Source: Amaranthus tricolor (Eukaryota > Streptophyta > Magnoliopsida > Caryophyllales > Amaranthaceae). From it: 64,000 nt of DNA. Positions 14,237 through 27,213 of the stretch are shown in pieces (positions within the stretch are counted from its first letter, which is position 1; every line of letters begins with the position of its first letter). The notes under the pieces were generated by a model. It had not been told where the DNA came from. It worked only from the letters and a program-made list of their open reading frames with translations, and made no database searches. Both the position numbers and the translations under genes were made by a program. The stretch covers positions 36,708,174-36,772,173 of the forward strand of contig NC_080047.1 of NCBI RefSeq assembly GCF_026212465.1. Reading direction: 5' to 3'.

Positions 14237-17200
14237 ATGGAACAAATGTGGATGATCACAATGGGGTTAGGGCTATTACCAATTGTGGGTTTGGTGATAT
14301 GGTGGTGGAATGAAATTTGGTATGTGTGGCCTATTGAGGTTAAACTAAGACGCCCAAAAACCCACGACACAAAAGTAACGACTCTACCACCAGGTTACTT
14401 GGGCCTTCCTTTTCTAGGCGAAACTCTTCCATTTCAATGGTTTTTCAATATTGTTCAGCGACCTGATGATTTTATCAAAGCAAAAATCGACAAGTAAATA
14501 TCTTATGTCTTTTATATTTTCTTTGATTCAATATACTATAGCTAATACGTAAATTTTTATTTAAGTTTTTATTTTAAATTAATATACATACGTACTTGTG
14601 AAAAATTCATTACAGGTATGGAAAGAATGATGGACTTTACAGAACACATTTATATGGGTCTCCAAGCATCATTGTATGCGATCCTTCTTTATGCAAACAT
14701 ATTCTAAACTCAAGTGAGAATTTCAAGGCTGAATGGCCAACAAACAAAGTCGTGGGGCGTAATTCAGTTATATCAATTGAAGGTGAACGTCATGATATTA
14801 TCAAGAGTCTTGTTGTAAATTGTTTCTCTCGTCCTGATGCACTTGCTTGGGTTATGCATAAAGTTCAACCATGTATCGTTTCCACCCTTCAATCATGGTC
14901 CAAAATGCCCTCAATCAAATCATTTTATGAGCTTAAGAAGGTATATTAATATATTAAGCATAATATTTCTTAAAGGTCCTACACATGATAATATGTACGC
15001 TTTTAATAGCTTAAACATTGACATACACATTTTAAATTAATTACAGGCAACTCTTGACTGCACATTGAGATATGTTGTTGGTTTTGAATTCAACACTCAT
15101 CAGATAGAAGATCTTGCAAAAGCGTATGAGGATTTAAATTTAGGATTTAGAGCCACACCTATACACATTCCTGGAACATCTTATTATCGTGCCCTTAAGG
15201 TACTCTTGTAATTCTATATTGGTTATCAATTTATTGTCGCGTGGATAGCTTAAGGTTCTATTTGGGAATAAATTATTTTAAATTGTACATTTCAATCATA
15301 AAAGTCATAAATGAAGATTTTAAGAATGAAAACATTTGGAAAGAAATTTTTAAATTTGCAACTTTGAATAATTTTAAAACAATAGTGGAATTAATACAAA
15401 TCCACATATAAAGTTTTTTTATTTTTCGAACACTCAATTTGATCCAAATAAAACCACTATTCCCAAACATAGGATAAATAATTTTTTTAAAACATTATTA
15501 CATGTATACTACAGTGTCGGGAGAAGATCGTAAAGGTTTTCAAAGACGAGCTTGATAAAAGAAGGATGGGAATAAACAACAATGACGATGCAGCAAAAGA
15601 AAGTGTTAATGATCTAATGGATTCATTGATGAAAGCTAAGGATATCGAAGGAAAACATTTGAAAGATGAAGAGATCTTAGATAATATTGTAAATTCTATT
15701 CTTCTTGGTCATATTTCCAGTGCTTATGCAGTGACTTGGTGTCATTATTTCTTAGCAAAATCTCCCACTGTTCTTCAAAAGCTTCGGGTAATTGACTATT
15801 TCCCTAATACTTACATACTTTTCAAGACAATTAAGCCATTATTACATCTCGAGTAATTATCATACTTATAAAAGGAAGAGTAATTTTTTATTTATTTGGA
15901 CACTTATTAGCTTTTATTAGCTTTTTTTTTTCCATATCAATAGCATATCATCCTCAGTGGTTGATTTTCGAAGCTAACTACTATAATAAATTTTAGAAAA
16001 TAATATTTATAAAACTTTTATATAAAATTTGAGATTATTGGTGGTTATGTAATTTGTTTTAATATTCAAATTTTTGAAAAATTCATTTTCTACTTTAAAT
16101 ATTTATTTGTATTTTATCTATTTTTTTTATAAGTCTAAAAAATGAAGGAATAAGATTTTATATATCATAAAAAATCAATATTAAATATTAAGGTGGTTCA
16201 TGGTTAATTTTAAAAATCAACCACTATAGAATTACCCTTATTGTTATGAATCTATTGCTAATAATTTACATGTTTTTCTTTTTCTTTTTTCGAATGGATA
16301 GTAAGATTCTTTATTGATTGTGTATTATACATATATAATATATAATTACAGGAAGAAAATATGGCCCTTTTAAAGGAGAAGAATGGTGAGCAAATCACAA
16401 ACGGAGATATTCAAAAGCTCAAATACACAAACAAGGTATATTTACAAGATAAAATTATGCATACATCATGTTACTTATACCATTAATCATTGATGTTCTC
16501 ATAGCAACTAATAATGAATATATTTTAAAATATAATGTAGGTGGTGGAAGAGGTGCTTAGAATGGCCAATCTTTCAGGATTTCTTTTTAGAAGAGTTACC
16601 GAAAATGTTGAATTCAAAGGTACAATCGAGAATATATATATTAATTATTATATATTATGTACATAGTATATAAATCACACGTTGATGTTATTATATAATA
16701 CCTTTGATGTTAAGGAGATCACCGTAATATAATGTGCAGGTTATATGATCCCAAAAGGTTGGAGAGTAATGGTTTGGTTAAGGCAACTTCATAACGATCC
16801 AACAAATTTTAATGATCCTATGTGTTTCAATCCAGACAGATGGGAGGTAATTTTTTTAATACTTAAGTTACTAACAATGATTCCTTCATGATTGCATAGT
16901 AGCATTTAGAATATATTAATGATACATATGTTTTACAGACACGTCCAAAACATGGTACATACCTTCCATTTGGAGGAGGTTTGAGATTTTGCCCAGGAAG
17001 CATGATCATTCGTCTTATTATGGCCCTTTTCATCCATCATTTGTCCATTGGATACAAGTAAGTCATTCTTTTACCTACAGACCATTTACTTATCGTTATT
17101 ATAGTTGAAACCCTAAAATATGTTTTATATACTATTATCACGTCCATTCACATGATCTCTTTCACATGAGAGTCATTACGCTGCAGTGTAGATGTGGGAT

Positions 17201-17451
17201 GAATCAGATTCAAATTTGTGACTTTTTCTCACGTTGACTTTTAATTTGTTAAGAAACTAATTTAACCAAACGCATAACATAATATTCGAAGCTCCATAAT
17301 ATGTATTATATACTATGAGAACGAATTTAATTAATAATGGAATTGATGGATGTTTTGCAGGTGGGAAATGGTGAATCCAGATGTAGCAATCTCATATTTG
17401 TCACATCCTTTGCCTGCTGATGGTCTTGAGCTTACTGTTACAAAACTCTGA
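14237..17451 (+). CDS. Cytochrome P450 copy B, complete (CYP85 clan, CYP88/CYP729-like)
   Basis: A heme-thiolate P450, probably anchored in the ER membrane and acting on a terpenoid-like substrate by family analogy. Nine exons: 14237-14493, 14616-14940, 15047-15199, 15515-15787, 16352-16435, 16541-16619, 16740-16846, 16939-17057 and 17361-17451. All introns are GT-AG and the product is 495 aa. An N-terminal membrane helix (residues 5-24, ending WWW) is followed by the hinge LPPGYLGLPFLGE (from 50). The K-helix ExxR is E368-R371, PERF is FNPDRWE (420-426), and the heme loop is FGGGLRFCPG with Cys444. The I-helix reads LGHISS (309-314): Ile312 replaces the acid that normally helps oxygen activation, so chemistry may be unusual. 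CYP85-clan membership is firm. The family and substrate are not. Confidence 0.93.
15254..15473. mobile_element. Tourist/PIF-type MITE in intron 3 of copy B
   Basis: Inverted ends pair TTCTATTTGGGAATAA at the left with CCTATGTTTGGGAATAG read from the right, flanked by TAA-like trinucleotides. There is no coding capacity. Intron 3 of copies C-E lacks it, which explains why this intron is longer in copy B. Ends are approximate. Confidence 0.5.
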
Positions 17452-18028
17452 ACTGGATCACTATCAACTATCAACACTCAACACGTACGGTGAATCACAT
17501 GTAGAACAGAGAATAAAGAGAATGAATCACACAAACTGATCAAATGCTCTCAGTTTTAGCTCAACATGAAAGGATATATATATAGTTGCAAAATATCTAT
17601 TCAGAATTTGTTGCAATTTGCATAGATAGATTCTTTAATTTAATTCAAATGTTTACCTTGAATTGATTCAGTTTGTACCTGAAAAATGTACTCAAAAAGA
17701 AGATATTATGTATTTCATATTTTAAATTTATAATGAATTACTTTATGTAATAATGTAATTTATTGATTTACATTAATATATAGGAAAAATTACTCAGAAT
17801 AATCTAACTTTTTTTCGATTTTCCTACAATAACTCCAACTATTAATTAACTATGATCGATTCATTTTTTATATCAATTCATTTTTTATATCATTTAACCT
17901 GGATTGTTGTTGGTTAACCCACTACCTGTTTGTATTGTTTTAATGAAATTTCCTTTTTAAATTTTTTGTTTTACCATTTTACTTCTTTTTTGATTAAGAG
18001 AATAATTGAGTTTTAGGGTTTTCAATTT
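17452..18028. other. 3' flank of P450 copy B
   Basis: There is no gene. The 3' UTR probably lies in the first 200-300 bp. Unlike the flanks of copies A, C, D and E, it shows no obvious similarity to them. Confidence 0.5.
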
Positions 18029-18171
18029 GTGTTATTCATTCATTCATTCATAGCTATCTATATATACAAGATATGTTTCCTAGAAAAGAATATACAGAAA
18101 TATTCTAATCCCTAAATATACACCAAAATATATGGAGAATAATATGTTGCCTAATATTGAATATTCTAACA
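18029..18171 (-). repeat. 3' LTR (at least partial) of the minus-strand Copia relic
   Basis: In element orientation a polypurine tract GAGGGGGAG (complement just right of 18171) is followed by TGTTAGAATATTC, a typical Copia LTR start. The outer end is not fixed because no second LTR is present to compare. Confidence 0.6.
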
Positions 18172-21100
18172 CTCCCCCTCAAGTTGGGTCGTAGGGTCAC
18201 CAACACCCAACTTGCGTAGAACACTTTCAAAGAACTGGACTGCTACTGCTTTAGTGAGGATATTTGCCAACTGATCTTCTGAGCGAACATAGGGCAATCT
18301 GATAATCTCATCTTCCAACTTTTCCTTTATGAAATGTCTGTCAACCTCGACATGCTTCGTGCGATCATGTTGTACCGGATTCTCTGAAATGTTGATGGCA
18401 GCCTGATTATCACAATACAACTCGCAGCTCTTCATTGGCATAAAATCAAGCTCAGTAAGAAATTTCCTCAACCATAAGACTTCAGTAACTCCTTTGGCAA
18501 CTCCTCGAAATTCAGCTTCAGCACTTGATAGGGCAACGACCTTTTGTTTCTTACTCCTCCATGTCACAAGATTTCCACCTACTAAAGTGAAATAACCGGA
18601 TGTCGATTTCCTATCATCTCTATCACTTGCCCAATCTGCATCAGTATAGGCAACTAAGTCAAGGTGACCATTCTTCTGATATAGAACCCCTCTTCCTGGA
18701 GTTCCTTTCAAATATCTCAAGATTCTGATAATCGCCTCCATATGCTGTATCTGAGGTCGATGCATAAATCGACTTACCACTCCAACTGCGTAAGCAATGT
18801 CAGGCCTTGTATGAGCTAGGTATATCAACTTCCCCACCAGTTTCTGGTACTGCGCACAGTTTGTTGGTTCCCCATCTTCAAGAATTTGTAACCCATGGTT
18901 GATCATTATCGGTGTCTCAATGGGCTTACAATCTAACATACCGGCTTCCGCTAGTAGATCCAGCACATACTTCCTTTGAGATATAAAGATGCCCTTGTTA
19001 GACCTTAGGACTTCAATCCCCAAAAAATACTTGAGCCTTCCTAGATCTTTCATTTCGAATTCCTGGAACAACTTGTCTTTTAGGGCTTTGATCTCTTCTC
19101 TGTCGTCCCCTGTAATGATCATGTCATCTACATAGATGATAAGGCAAGTTATCTTACTTCCGTACTTCTTCAGAAAGAGTGTATGATCGGAATTACTCTG
19201 TCGATACCCAAACTTCTTCATTGCTGAAGTGAATCTGCCAAACCAAGCTCGGGGCGATTGTTTTAACCCAAATAAAGCTTTCCGTAATCTACACCCTTCA
19301 TTTCTCCCAAAATCTCTTGAGAAACCTGGAGGAGCCTGCATATAAACTTCTTCTTTTAGTTCTCCATGAAGGAAGGCATTCTTGACATCGAATTGATGAA
19401 GAGGCCAATCAAGATTTGCTGCTATGGAGAATAGATTCCTTATAGTATCCAACTTAGCAACTGGAGAGAATGTCTCTGAATAATCAACTCCATAGGTCTG
19501 TGTATACCCTTTCGCCACAAGTCTAGCTTTGTACCGTTCGATAGATCCATCTGCTTTATACTTCACTGTATACACCCATTTACATCCCACTATTTTTTTC
19601 TCCTTTGGTAAGATGCATTTCTCCCACGTTTCATTTTTCCGTAGAGCGTCAATCTCTTCTTCCATAGCCTTCTTCCATTTATCATCTTGCATAGCTTTAT
19701 CAACATTTTGTGGAAGTTCGGTAGTATAGAGAGCGACATTGAATGCTAAAGCACTCTGTGACTTGTTTCCCTCCACGGTTGGCTCAATCGGATATCTCGA
19801 TCTTTTGGCCTCATAATCTGGATCATACCTTTTAGGAGGTATAACTCGAGTTGAGCGAGGTGGAAGTGTGTACCCCTGAGGTTCACCTGTCTGCTCTTTC
19901 CCTGTCTCCACAGTTTCACTAGTAACATCAACAATATCAGCATCACTAATAGCATCTTGCTCAAGTAAAGAACTAACCTGATGTTCAGACATAACTGGAT
20001 GTGGTATGGGGTGCACAACTTGGGGAGACAGTTTGGTAGCATTGCCTAATTGCTCTTGTGGGTCTGGGTTTAGCATCCATGGACTGGCTAACCATCTAAG
20101 ATCGTCACTTTGCATCTCCCCCTGACATCGAGGATGGATGTAATAGTACTCGGATTCAGAGAAATCACAATCCATCGTAGTGAACATGCGTCGATCAGTG
20201 GGATCATAACACCTATACCCCTTCTGGTTTCTTCCATAGCCCAAAAAAACACACTTAATAGCCCTTGGTTCCAGTTTACTTCGTACCCGTTTTGGACAAT
20301 GAACATAGACAGTGCATCCAAAGATTCGGGGGGTAAGGAATGTGAGGAAGGTATGGGTAGGTATGTTTGAAGGGTTTCTAAAGGTGTTTTGTAGTTTAGG
20401 GCTTTTGTGGGAAGACGATTAGTGAGGTTGGTAGCGGTGGAAATAGCGTCAGGCCAATGGGTGGAAGGAACATGAGATTCAAGCATTATGGCACGGGTTA
20501 TCTCTAGTAAGGTTCTGTTTTTCCGTTCAGCGACACCATTTTGTTGGGGTGTATCTGGACACGAAGTTTGGTGAATAATGCCTTTACTAGCAAAGAATTG
20601 GTGCATCTCATTGTTAACATATTCACGGCCATTATCAGTTCTCAAGATACGGAGTGGGGTTTGGAATTGGGTGCAAATCATGTGATAAAAATCGACAAAC
20701 ACTTTAAACACCTCAGATTTGTGTTTAAGAAAATAAATCCAGCTCATTTGAGTACAATCATCAGTAAACACAATATAATAAAGAAAACCATGCATTCCAC
20801 AAACAGGTGCGGGTCCCCAAACGTTAGAGTGAACAATCATAAAAGGTAAACTGGATTTGTTCAAACTACTACGATACGAATGTTTATGACTTTTAGCTAG
20901 AATACATGTCTCACACTTAAAATCCAAATTTAAACTAGCTAAAGTAGGAAAAAGTTTCTCAAGATACCCTAAAGATGGATGCCCAAGTCTACGATGCCAA
21001 GTCTACAGTTGTTTCTCCCGTGACCCGTGAGCAAGAACTGCGTTGCCTTGTTGAACCGTCTCTTCCAAGTAGTACAGACCACCTCTTTCAATACCACACC

Positions 21101-22375
21101 CAATAATTTTGCCCGTCTGAACATCCTGACCAACACAACAACCAGATTTTATAGGCACAGTGCAATTGAGTTCCCTCGTAAGATGACTAACGGACAGCAG
21201 TTTATGTGAGAGATTAGGAACAAACAAGTAATTATTCAAGGTTAAATTTCCTGACACAGTAATAGTTCCAGCACCCACGACTTTAATTTCTTCCCCATTC
21301 GCAGTTTTAATGAGGTTTTTTTCCGGTCGGACACGGTTTAAAAAATCATTTTGATCATAAGACATCGTATCCGTAGCTCCGCAATCTAGAATCCACCCGT
21401 TAGTACAATTAGACAAGGCATCTTTATTTTCACAAAAAAAAAAGAAAAAAACATGTGAAGGGGAGGGAGCCACGTCGCCCCTCCATTTTCCATTTAAGGC
21501 CGTGGACCCTTCATTTGAAGGGTCATCTTCACTTTCCTCTTCCTGACTTTGCTTTTCCTTATTACTTTCATCTTCCTTTGAGTGTTTAACCATGGCTGCC
21601 ACGGAATTTCGTTCATCTGATTTTCCATCAGTGCTTGAGACTATTGCTGCTCTTCCAGTCTTCGGTTGATCGGAAAATTGGCCAGTCATTTTTGCCCCTT
21701 TTTTCCTCGTGTCTGGCCACCAATCCGGGTATCCCACAAGTTTAAAGCACTCATTCTTCGTGTGCCTCATCCCACCACAGTAGGTACATTGAAGATGGCT
21801 TTTTTCGTCATTTTTCCGGTAAGATCTGTCCGATCTCCCTTTGACAGCAAACACGCCCCCTGAGCCCGATGAATCTAACTCTGATGAGGGCTCCTTTTTC
21901 ATGATTCCCCTTCTTATTATCTCCCTCCTTATGCATGCATATGCTTCCTCTGCAGTGGGTAATGGATCTTGAAGAAGAAGGTCTCTCCTTTCTTTGTCAA
22001 ATGTTTCATTTACCCCTGCAAGGAATTGATATAATCGATTTTTTTGGGTTAATTGATTGTAAATAATTTTGTCTTCTGGGTCTTTCATTGGGTTTGGTTG
22101 CCTCCTATCGATTTCCTTCCACAAGGTTATTAAGTTGCTCTAGTATTTCTCCAAGGTGTCGGTCCCTTGTTCGATTTTGTTAGCCTTGACAGTGAGGTCG
22201 AAAATTTGGAGACCATCACTGCCACTGCTATATACCATTTCGATCCCCTTCCAAAGTGCCTTTGCGGTTAGAAAATCGATGAACTGGTTGACTAGGTCCG
22301 GATGAATGCTTTCGATTATCCATGAGATAACCACTGAATCTTGCCTAGTCCATTGGTTGTACTCTTGGTCCGTTT
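18172..22375 (-). pseudogene. Copia Gag-Pol relic, 5'-truncated, broken frame
   Basis: Most of a Copia polyprotein is readable from 22370 down to 18166. Gag is followed by a knuckle CTYCGGMRHTKNEC, protease WILDCGATDTM (Cys in place of the usual Ser), integrase RTDNGREYVN and TPQQNGVAERKN, reverse transcriptase YVDDMIITG and RNase H LSSAEAEF. Two in-frame stops are visible (22140 and 21003), and the frame changes near 20325 between integrase and reverse transcriptase. The longest open part is 18166-20244 (692 aa: reverse transcriptase and RNase H). The Gag N-terminus and 5' LTR are missing because the element ends at a junction with an oppositely oriented Copia at about 22380. It cannot make a full polyprotein. 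Confidence 0.9.
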
Positions 22376-22389
22376 GTGGTGGTGGATCG

Positions 22390-25300
22390 GCGATGACATG
22401 GTTTTCAACTTACCAAAGTTTAGATGGTGGTACTGTCTTGATGGAAAACGATCATGCTTGTAAGACTGTTGGGTTAGGTACTATTCGAGTCAGGATGCAT
22501 GATGGAACAATAATAACCTTGAAGGATGTGAGACACATCCTAGATTTGCGAAAGAACCTTATTTCTCTCGGGTTATTAGAGAAAAATGGTTGCAAAATAG
22601 TCTTGGAGAAAGGAGTTTTAAAAGTTGTTCGTGGTTCCTTGGTAGTGATGAAGGGAATTCGTCACGGTAATGTTTATCCTCTTTTGGGGATAACTGTTAC
22701 AGGTGAATTAGCAGTTGGAATATGTGAAAGTAAAGACCAAACAGAATGCTCCAGGATATGTCACATGCGCCTTGTGCATATGTCAGAAAGGGGTCTATCA
22801 TTGCTTAGTGGACAAGGTTTGTTGAAGAACATGAAGAAGCCACAAATGGAATTCTATGAGCATTGTGTGTATGGAAAAGCACACAGGGTAAAGTTCTCTA
22901 CAAGCAACAACAAAAGCAGAGGATTGTTAGACTATGTGCATACAGATGTTTAGGGTCCGACTAAAGTTGCTTCCAAAGGAGGTTCCAAGTATTATGTTAC
23001 ATTTATTGATGATTATTCTAGATATGCTTAGATTTATTTTCTTAAGCATAAGAATGAAGTATTCGACATTTTCAAGCGGTGGAGAGCAATGGTTGAGAAT
23101 AGAACAGGCCGAAAGCTAAAAACTATTCGGTCTGTTAATGGTACCGAATACACAAAGGGAGATTTCAAGGAGTTTTGTGATCAGGAAGGCATTGTGAGAC
23201 ACTAGACAGTCAGAGACACACCACAACAGAATGGAGTCGCAGAAAGACTAAATTGTACACTACTTGAGAAGGCAAGGTGTATGCGCTCCAATTCTGGACT
23301 AGGCAAAGAATGGTGGGCAGAATCGGTTGCTACAGCTTGTTATATAGTAAATCGATCCCCACATTCGTATTTAGATGGAGACACACCTTATAAAGTGTGG
23401 TCAGGTGAACATGCAAATTACGAGAGGCTTAGAGTCTTTGTATGCACGGCTTATTATCATGTTAAGGATAACAAGCTTGATGAAAAGCTTGATGAAAGAG
23501 CCAAGAAAGCAATCTTTTTGGGGTATCCAAAAGGGATTCAGGGATATCTTCTTTGGTGCATAGAAGATTCTAAATTTGTAATCAGCAGGGATGTGACGTT
23601 TGATGAAAAATCAATGGTAGCTTTATCGAAAGCTATGTTGCCTAATAACGGTGATGTTGGAATGACTACAAATACTTAAGTGGTGGAGATAGAATCTAGA
23701 AACCAACAAGGTTCTAGTTATGTTCAGGTGGAGCATCCTAGTGTTACTCAAGATGAGGAGGAAGATGAGCTTGATCATGAGAAGATTCAGCAAGAAAATG
23801 CACATTTACTACAACAACAGCAGCAGGATTCTTTGGCATCCACTTGGCCAAAGAGGAATTATAAATTAGTTCAAAAGTTTAGGTCAGACGAACCTTTGAG
23901 ACATTTTGGGCAAGTAAACTTGGTAAAATATGCACTCTCGGTGGAGGATGATGAGCCGGTCACCTTCAAACAAGCTATCAAAGATAAGGATAGTGAGTTG
24001 GTTGGTTGCTATGGAAGAAGAGATGCAATCTCTTCATAAAAACAAGACATGGGAGATAGTCCCATTGCCTGTAGGAAAGACTGCTATTGGTTGTAAGTGG
24101 GTATACAAAAGGAAAGAGGATCCTTCCAAGCTAGATAAAGTAAGGTATAAGGCTAGGCTTGTGGCCAAGGGATTTGCATAGAAAGAAGGTGTTGATTACG
24201 ATGAGATATTTTCTCCAGTAGTAAAACACACTTCTATTCGGGTGCTGTTGAGTTTTGTAGCTCATGGAGATCTTGAGCTGTAACAACTTGATGTGAAGAC
24301 AGCCTTCTTACATGGTGACTTGGATGAGGAAATCTATATGTATCAACCTGAGGGGTTTAAGGTTGAGGGTAAAGAGAATCTGGTATGTCGCTTGAGGAAA
24401 TCACTTTATGGATTAAAACAATCTCCTCGACAGTGGTACAAGCGATTTGATTATTTTATGTTAAAACAAGGATTTTTCAGAAGTAATTACGATTGTTGTG
24501 TATACATTCACAAACTTCGTGGAGGTGATTATATTTATCTCCTATTGTATGTGGACGACATGCTTATTGCTTCTAAGAGCAAGGTGGAGATAGATAGGTT
24601 AAAAATTCAACTCGATCAAGAGTTTGAAACTAAAGACTTGGGCGCTGCAAAGAAAATCCTGGGGTATGGAGATTTGAAGAGAAAGATCAAATCGAAAATT
24701 GTTCTTGAGACAAAAAGGCTACATTGAGCGGGTTATTGAAAGGTTTGGGATGAAATATGCTAAGTCAGAGGTGACTCCATTGGCTCCACATTTTAGGCTC
24801 TCTGGTAAACAATCTCCCATTATAGCAGAAGATAAGGCATACATAAATAATGTACCTTATGCTAGTGTAGTTGGCAGTTTAATGTACGCTATGGTATGTA
24901 CACGTCCAGACATTTCACAAGCAGTCAGTGTTGTTAGTAGGTTCATGGTGAACCCAGGTAAAGCACATTAGGAGGCAGTGAAATGGATTTTACGGTACTT
25001 AAAAGGTACCATTGACAAAGGTTCATGCTTTGGTGGAGATACATGTCAAATAAGTGGCTTTGTTGACTCGAATTATGCTGGTGATTTAAATAGAAGAAGA
25101 TCTACTATTGGTTATGTGTTTAAAATACATGGGGCTCCAGTTAGTTGGCGATCAATGTTACAAGCTACGGTGGCTCTATCTACGACAGAAGCCGAGTATA
25201 TGGCTATGGCAGAAGGAGTTAAGGAAGCAATGTGGTTGTGGGGACTTCTAGTTGATTTAGGGTTGAAGCAGGATTGTGTGAATCTGAATTGTGATAGCCA

Positions 25301-25514
25301 AAGTGCTATTCACTTAACCAAGAACCAGGTTCATCATGCTCATACCAAGCATATAGAAGTGAGGTATCATTTTGTACGGGATGTCATAGAGGAAGGTAGC
25401 ATTTCTCTTATAAAGGTGCATACAAATGAGAACCCTTCAGACCTGTTAACCAAAGTTGTCTCAGGAAGCAAGTTTCATCATTGTTTGGAATTGCTAAGTA
25501 TTGTCTCATGTTAG
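22390..25514 (+). pseudogene. Second Copia Pol relic, 5'-truncated, many stops
   Basis: It starts inside the protease (MTWFSTYQSLDGGTVLM) and continues through GAG-pre-integrase (CHMRLVHMSERGL), integrase (QQNGVAERLN), reverse transcriptase (AFLHGDLDEEIYM; YVDDMLIAS) and RNase H (LSTTEAEYMAMAEG) to a stop at 25512. Several in-frame stops break it, for example near 22951, 23029, 23204, 23677 and 24179, with frame changes near 24020 and 24700. It is a different lineage from the minus-strand relic it abuts. The 5' LTR, Gag and the protease active site are absent. The 3' LTR follows at 25669. Confidence 0.9.
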
Positions 25515-25668
25515 GCATTATATGGAGAAATAAATGGAACTACGATCGGTTTGATCCCGGTTAAGGGTATGTAGGCAGTCATTGTAAAATGGTGCAACCG
25601 GATACGAATTACGCAATTTGTTCATTTCAGTATTTGAATGTCTTCAAATAATGAATGAGGTGGAGAAT
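25515..25668 (+). other. Untranslated 3' end and polypurine tract of the plus-strand Copia
   Basis: Non-coding sequence between the polyprotein stop and the LTR. The purine-rich AATGAATGAGGTGGAGAAT directly precedes the LTR start TGTGGTAATG. Confidence 0.65.
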
Positions 25669-26010
25669 TGTGGTAATGTATGATAAAAAACTTATTAATT
25701 CTCTAATTTAAGAGAAGAGAAGTTGTAGGAGAGAAAAGAGGAAATGATGAAAAAATGCATGGTAGGATGAAAGCATATGTTCCGTTGTTTTCTTTAGTAA
25801 AAGAATTTAAGCCGTTCTTTATTTAGGACGTTAGTCATTATAAAAGGGTTAGGATGTAATATATCATTATTACAATTCACATCAAAAAGATTAAGAAAAG
25901 TTTATTTTCTTACAATTATTATTTCCTTCATAATGGTTATTTGTTGACTCCTAAAATATTATAATTCTTGTGAGTTCTCGATTTCATATTATTTAGTAGA
26001 AGTCACATTT
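25669..26010 (+). repeat. LTR copy 1 of the plus-strand Copia (truncated)
   Basis: It starts TGTGGTAATGTATG and runs to AGTCACATTT at 26010. Compared with the copy at 26331-26692 it lacks the last 20 or so bp (CCGCTGTGAGAGTTCTAACA). Confidence 0.85.
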
Positions 26011-26303
26011 AACCACTATGAAGGAAATAATAATTCTAAGAAAATAAACTTTTCTTAATCTTTTTGATGTGAATTATAATAATGATACATTACATCCTAA
26101 CCATTTTTTAATGACTAACGTCCTAGATAAAGAATGGCTTAAATTCTTTTACTAAAGAAAACAGCGGAACATATGCTTTCATCCTACCATGCATTTTGTC
26201 ATCATTTCCTGTTTTCTCTCCTACAACTTCTCTTCTCTTAAATTAGAGAATTAATAAGTTGTTTATCATACATTACCACAATTCTCCACCTCATTCATTA
26301 TTT
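26011..26303 (-). repeat. LTR copy 2, inverted, with polypurine end
   Basis: The reverse complement of this block is the first 270 bp of the LTR (26011-26280), preceded by the polypurine region of the internal sequence (26281-26303). It lies back to back with copy 1 and head to head with copy 3. Confidence 0.88.
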
Positions 26304-26307
26304 CTTC

Positions 26308-26692
26308 AAATAATGAATGAGGTGGAGAATTGTGGTAATGTATGATAAACAACTTATTAATTTTCTAATTTAAGAAAAGAGAAGTTGTAGGAGAGAAAAG
26401 AGGAAATGATGACAAAATGCATGGTAGGAAGAAAGCATATGTTCCGTTGTTTTCTTTAGTAAAAGAATTTAGGCCATTCTTTATTTAGGACGTTAGTCAT
26501 TATAAAAGGGTTAGGATGTAATGTATCATTATTACAATTCACATCAAAAAGATTAAAAAAAGTTTATTTTCTTACAATTATTATTTCCTTCATAGTGGTT
26601 ATTTGTTGACTTCTAAAATATTAGAATTCTTGTGAGTTCTTGATTTCATATTATTTAGTAGAAGTTACATTTCCGCTGTGAGAGTTCTAACA
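26308..26692 (+). repeat. LTR copy 3, full length, with polypurine end
   Basis: The internal polypurine segment (26308-26330) leads into a complete 362-bp LTR (26331-26692) that starts TGTGGTAATG and ends TTCTAACA. Only four bases separate it from the inverted copy 2. Confidence 0.88.
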
Positions 26693-27060
26693 GGTTTCAC
26701 TCATTGTGGCCATTCTTTATTGATTCATGTGGATGACATAATTCTTACTGTTTCTAGTACCTCTTTTAGATAATATATTATTCGGATGTTGAGTTTCAAA
26801 TTTACTATGAAGGATTTAGGTCTTTTAAGTTATTTCTTAGGTATTGCTATTACTACACATTGTTTTGTTTTGGTTTGTTCTTGTCTTAGTCTAAGTATGT
26901 TTCTGAAACCTTGCCCATGTTGGTATGTCATTATATAAATCTTTTGACACTCCAGTGGACACCAAATCAAAACTCAGTGCTCACTTCATTTATGTGAATA
27001 AAAGATCTATCTCTTTACCACAGTCTTGCTCGTGCTCTATTATATCTTACTTTTACTAAG
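26693..27060 (+). pseudogene. Copia reverse transcriptase fragment
   Basis: Broken frames read HVDDIILTVSS, FTMKDLGLLSYFLGIA and DTPVDTKSKLSAH, which match the order of the Copia reverse transcriptase palm and the following linker. Stops and frame changes occur throughout. It is a third Copia lineage, cut on its left by LTR copy 3. Confidence 0.7.
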
Positions 27061-27213
27061 CTGATATTCATATGCAATTCATCTAATTTTTTTTTATGCA
27101 TATTTCTATAGACTTTAACAGGGATGCTCTATACATCAAAGTACTCGTCGTCTTCATCTTTTTTTAATTTTATTGATAACAATTCATACAAACATGGATT
27201 CCCCATCACTTTA

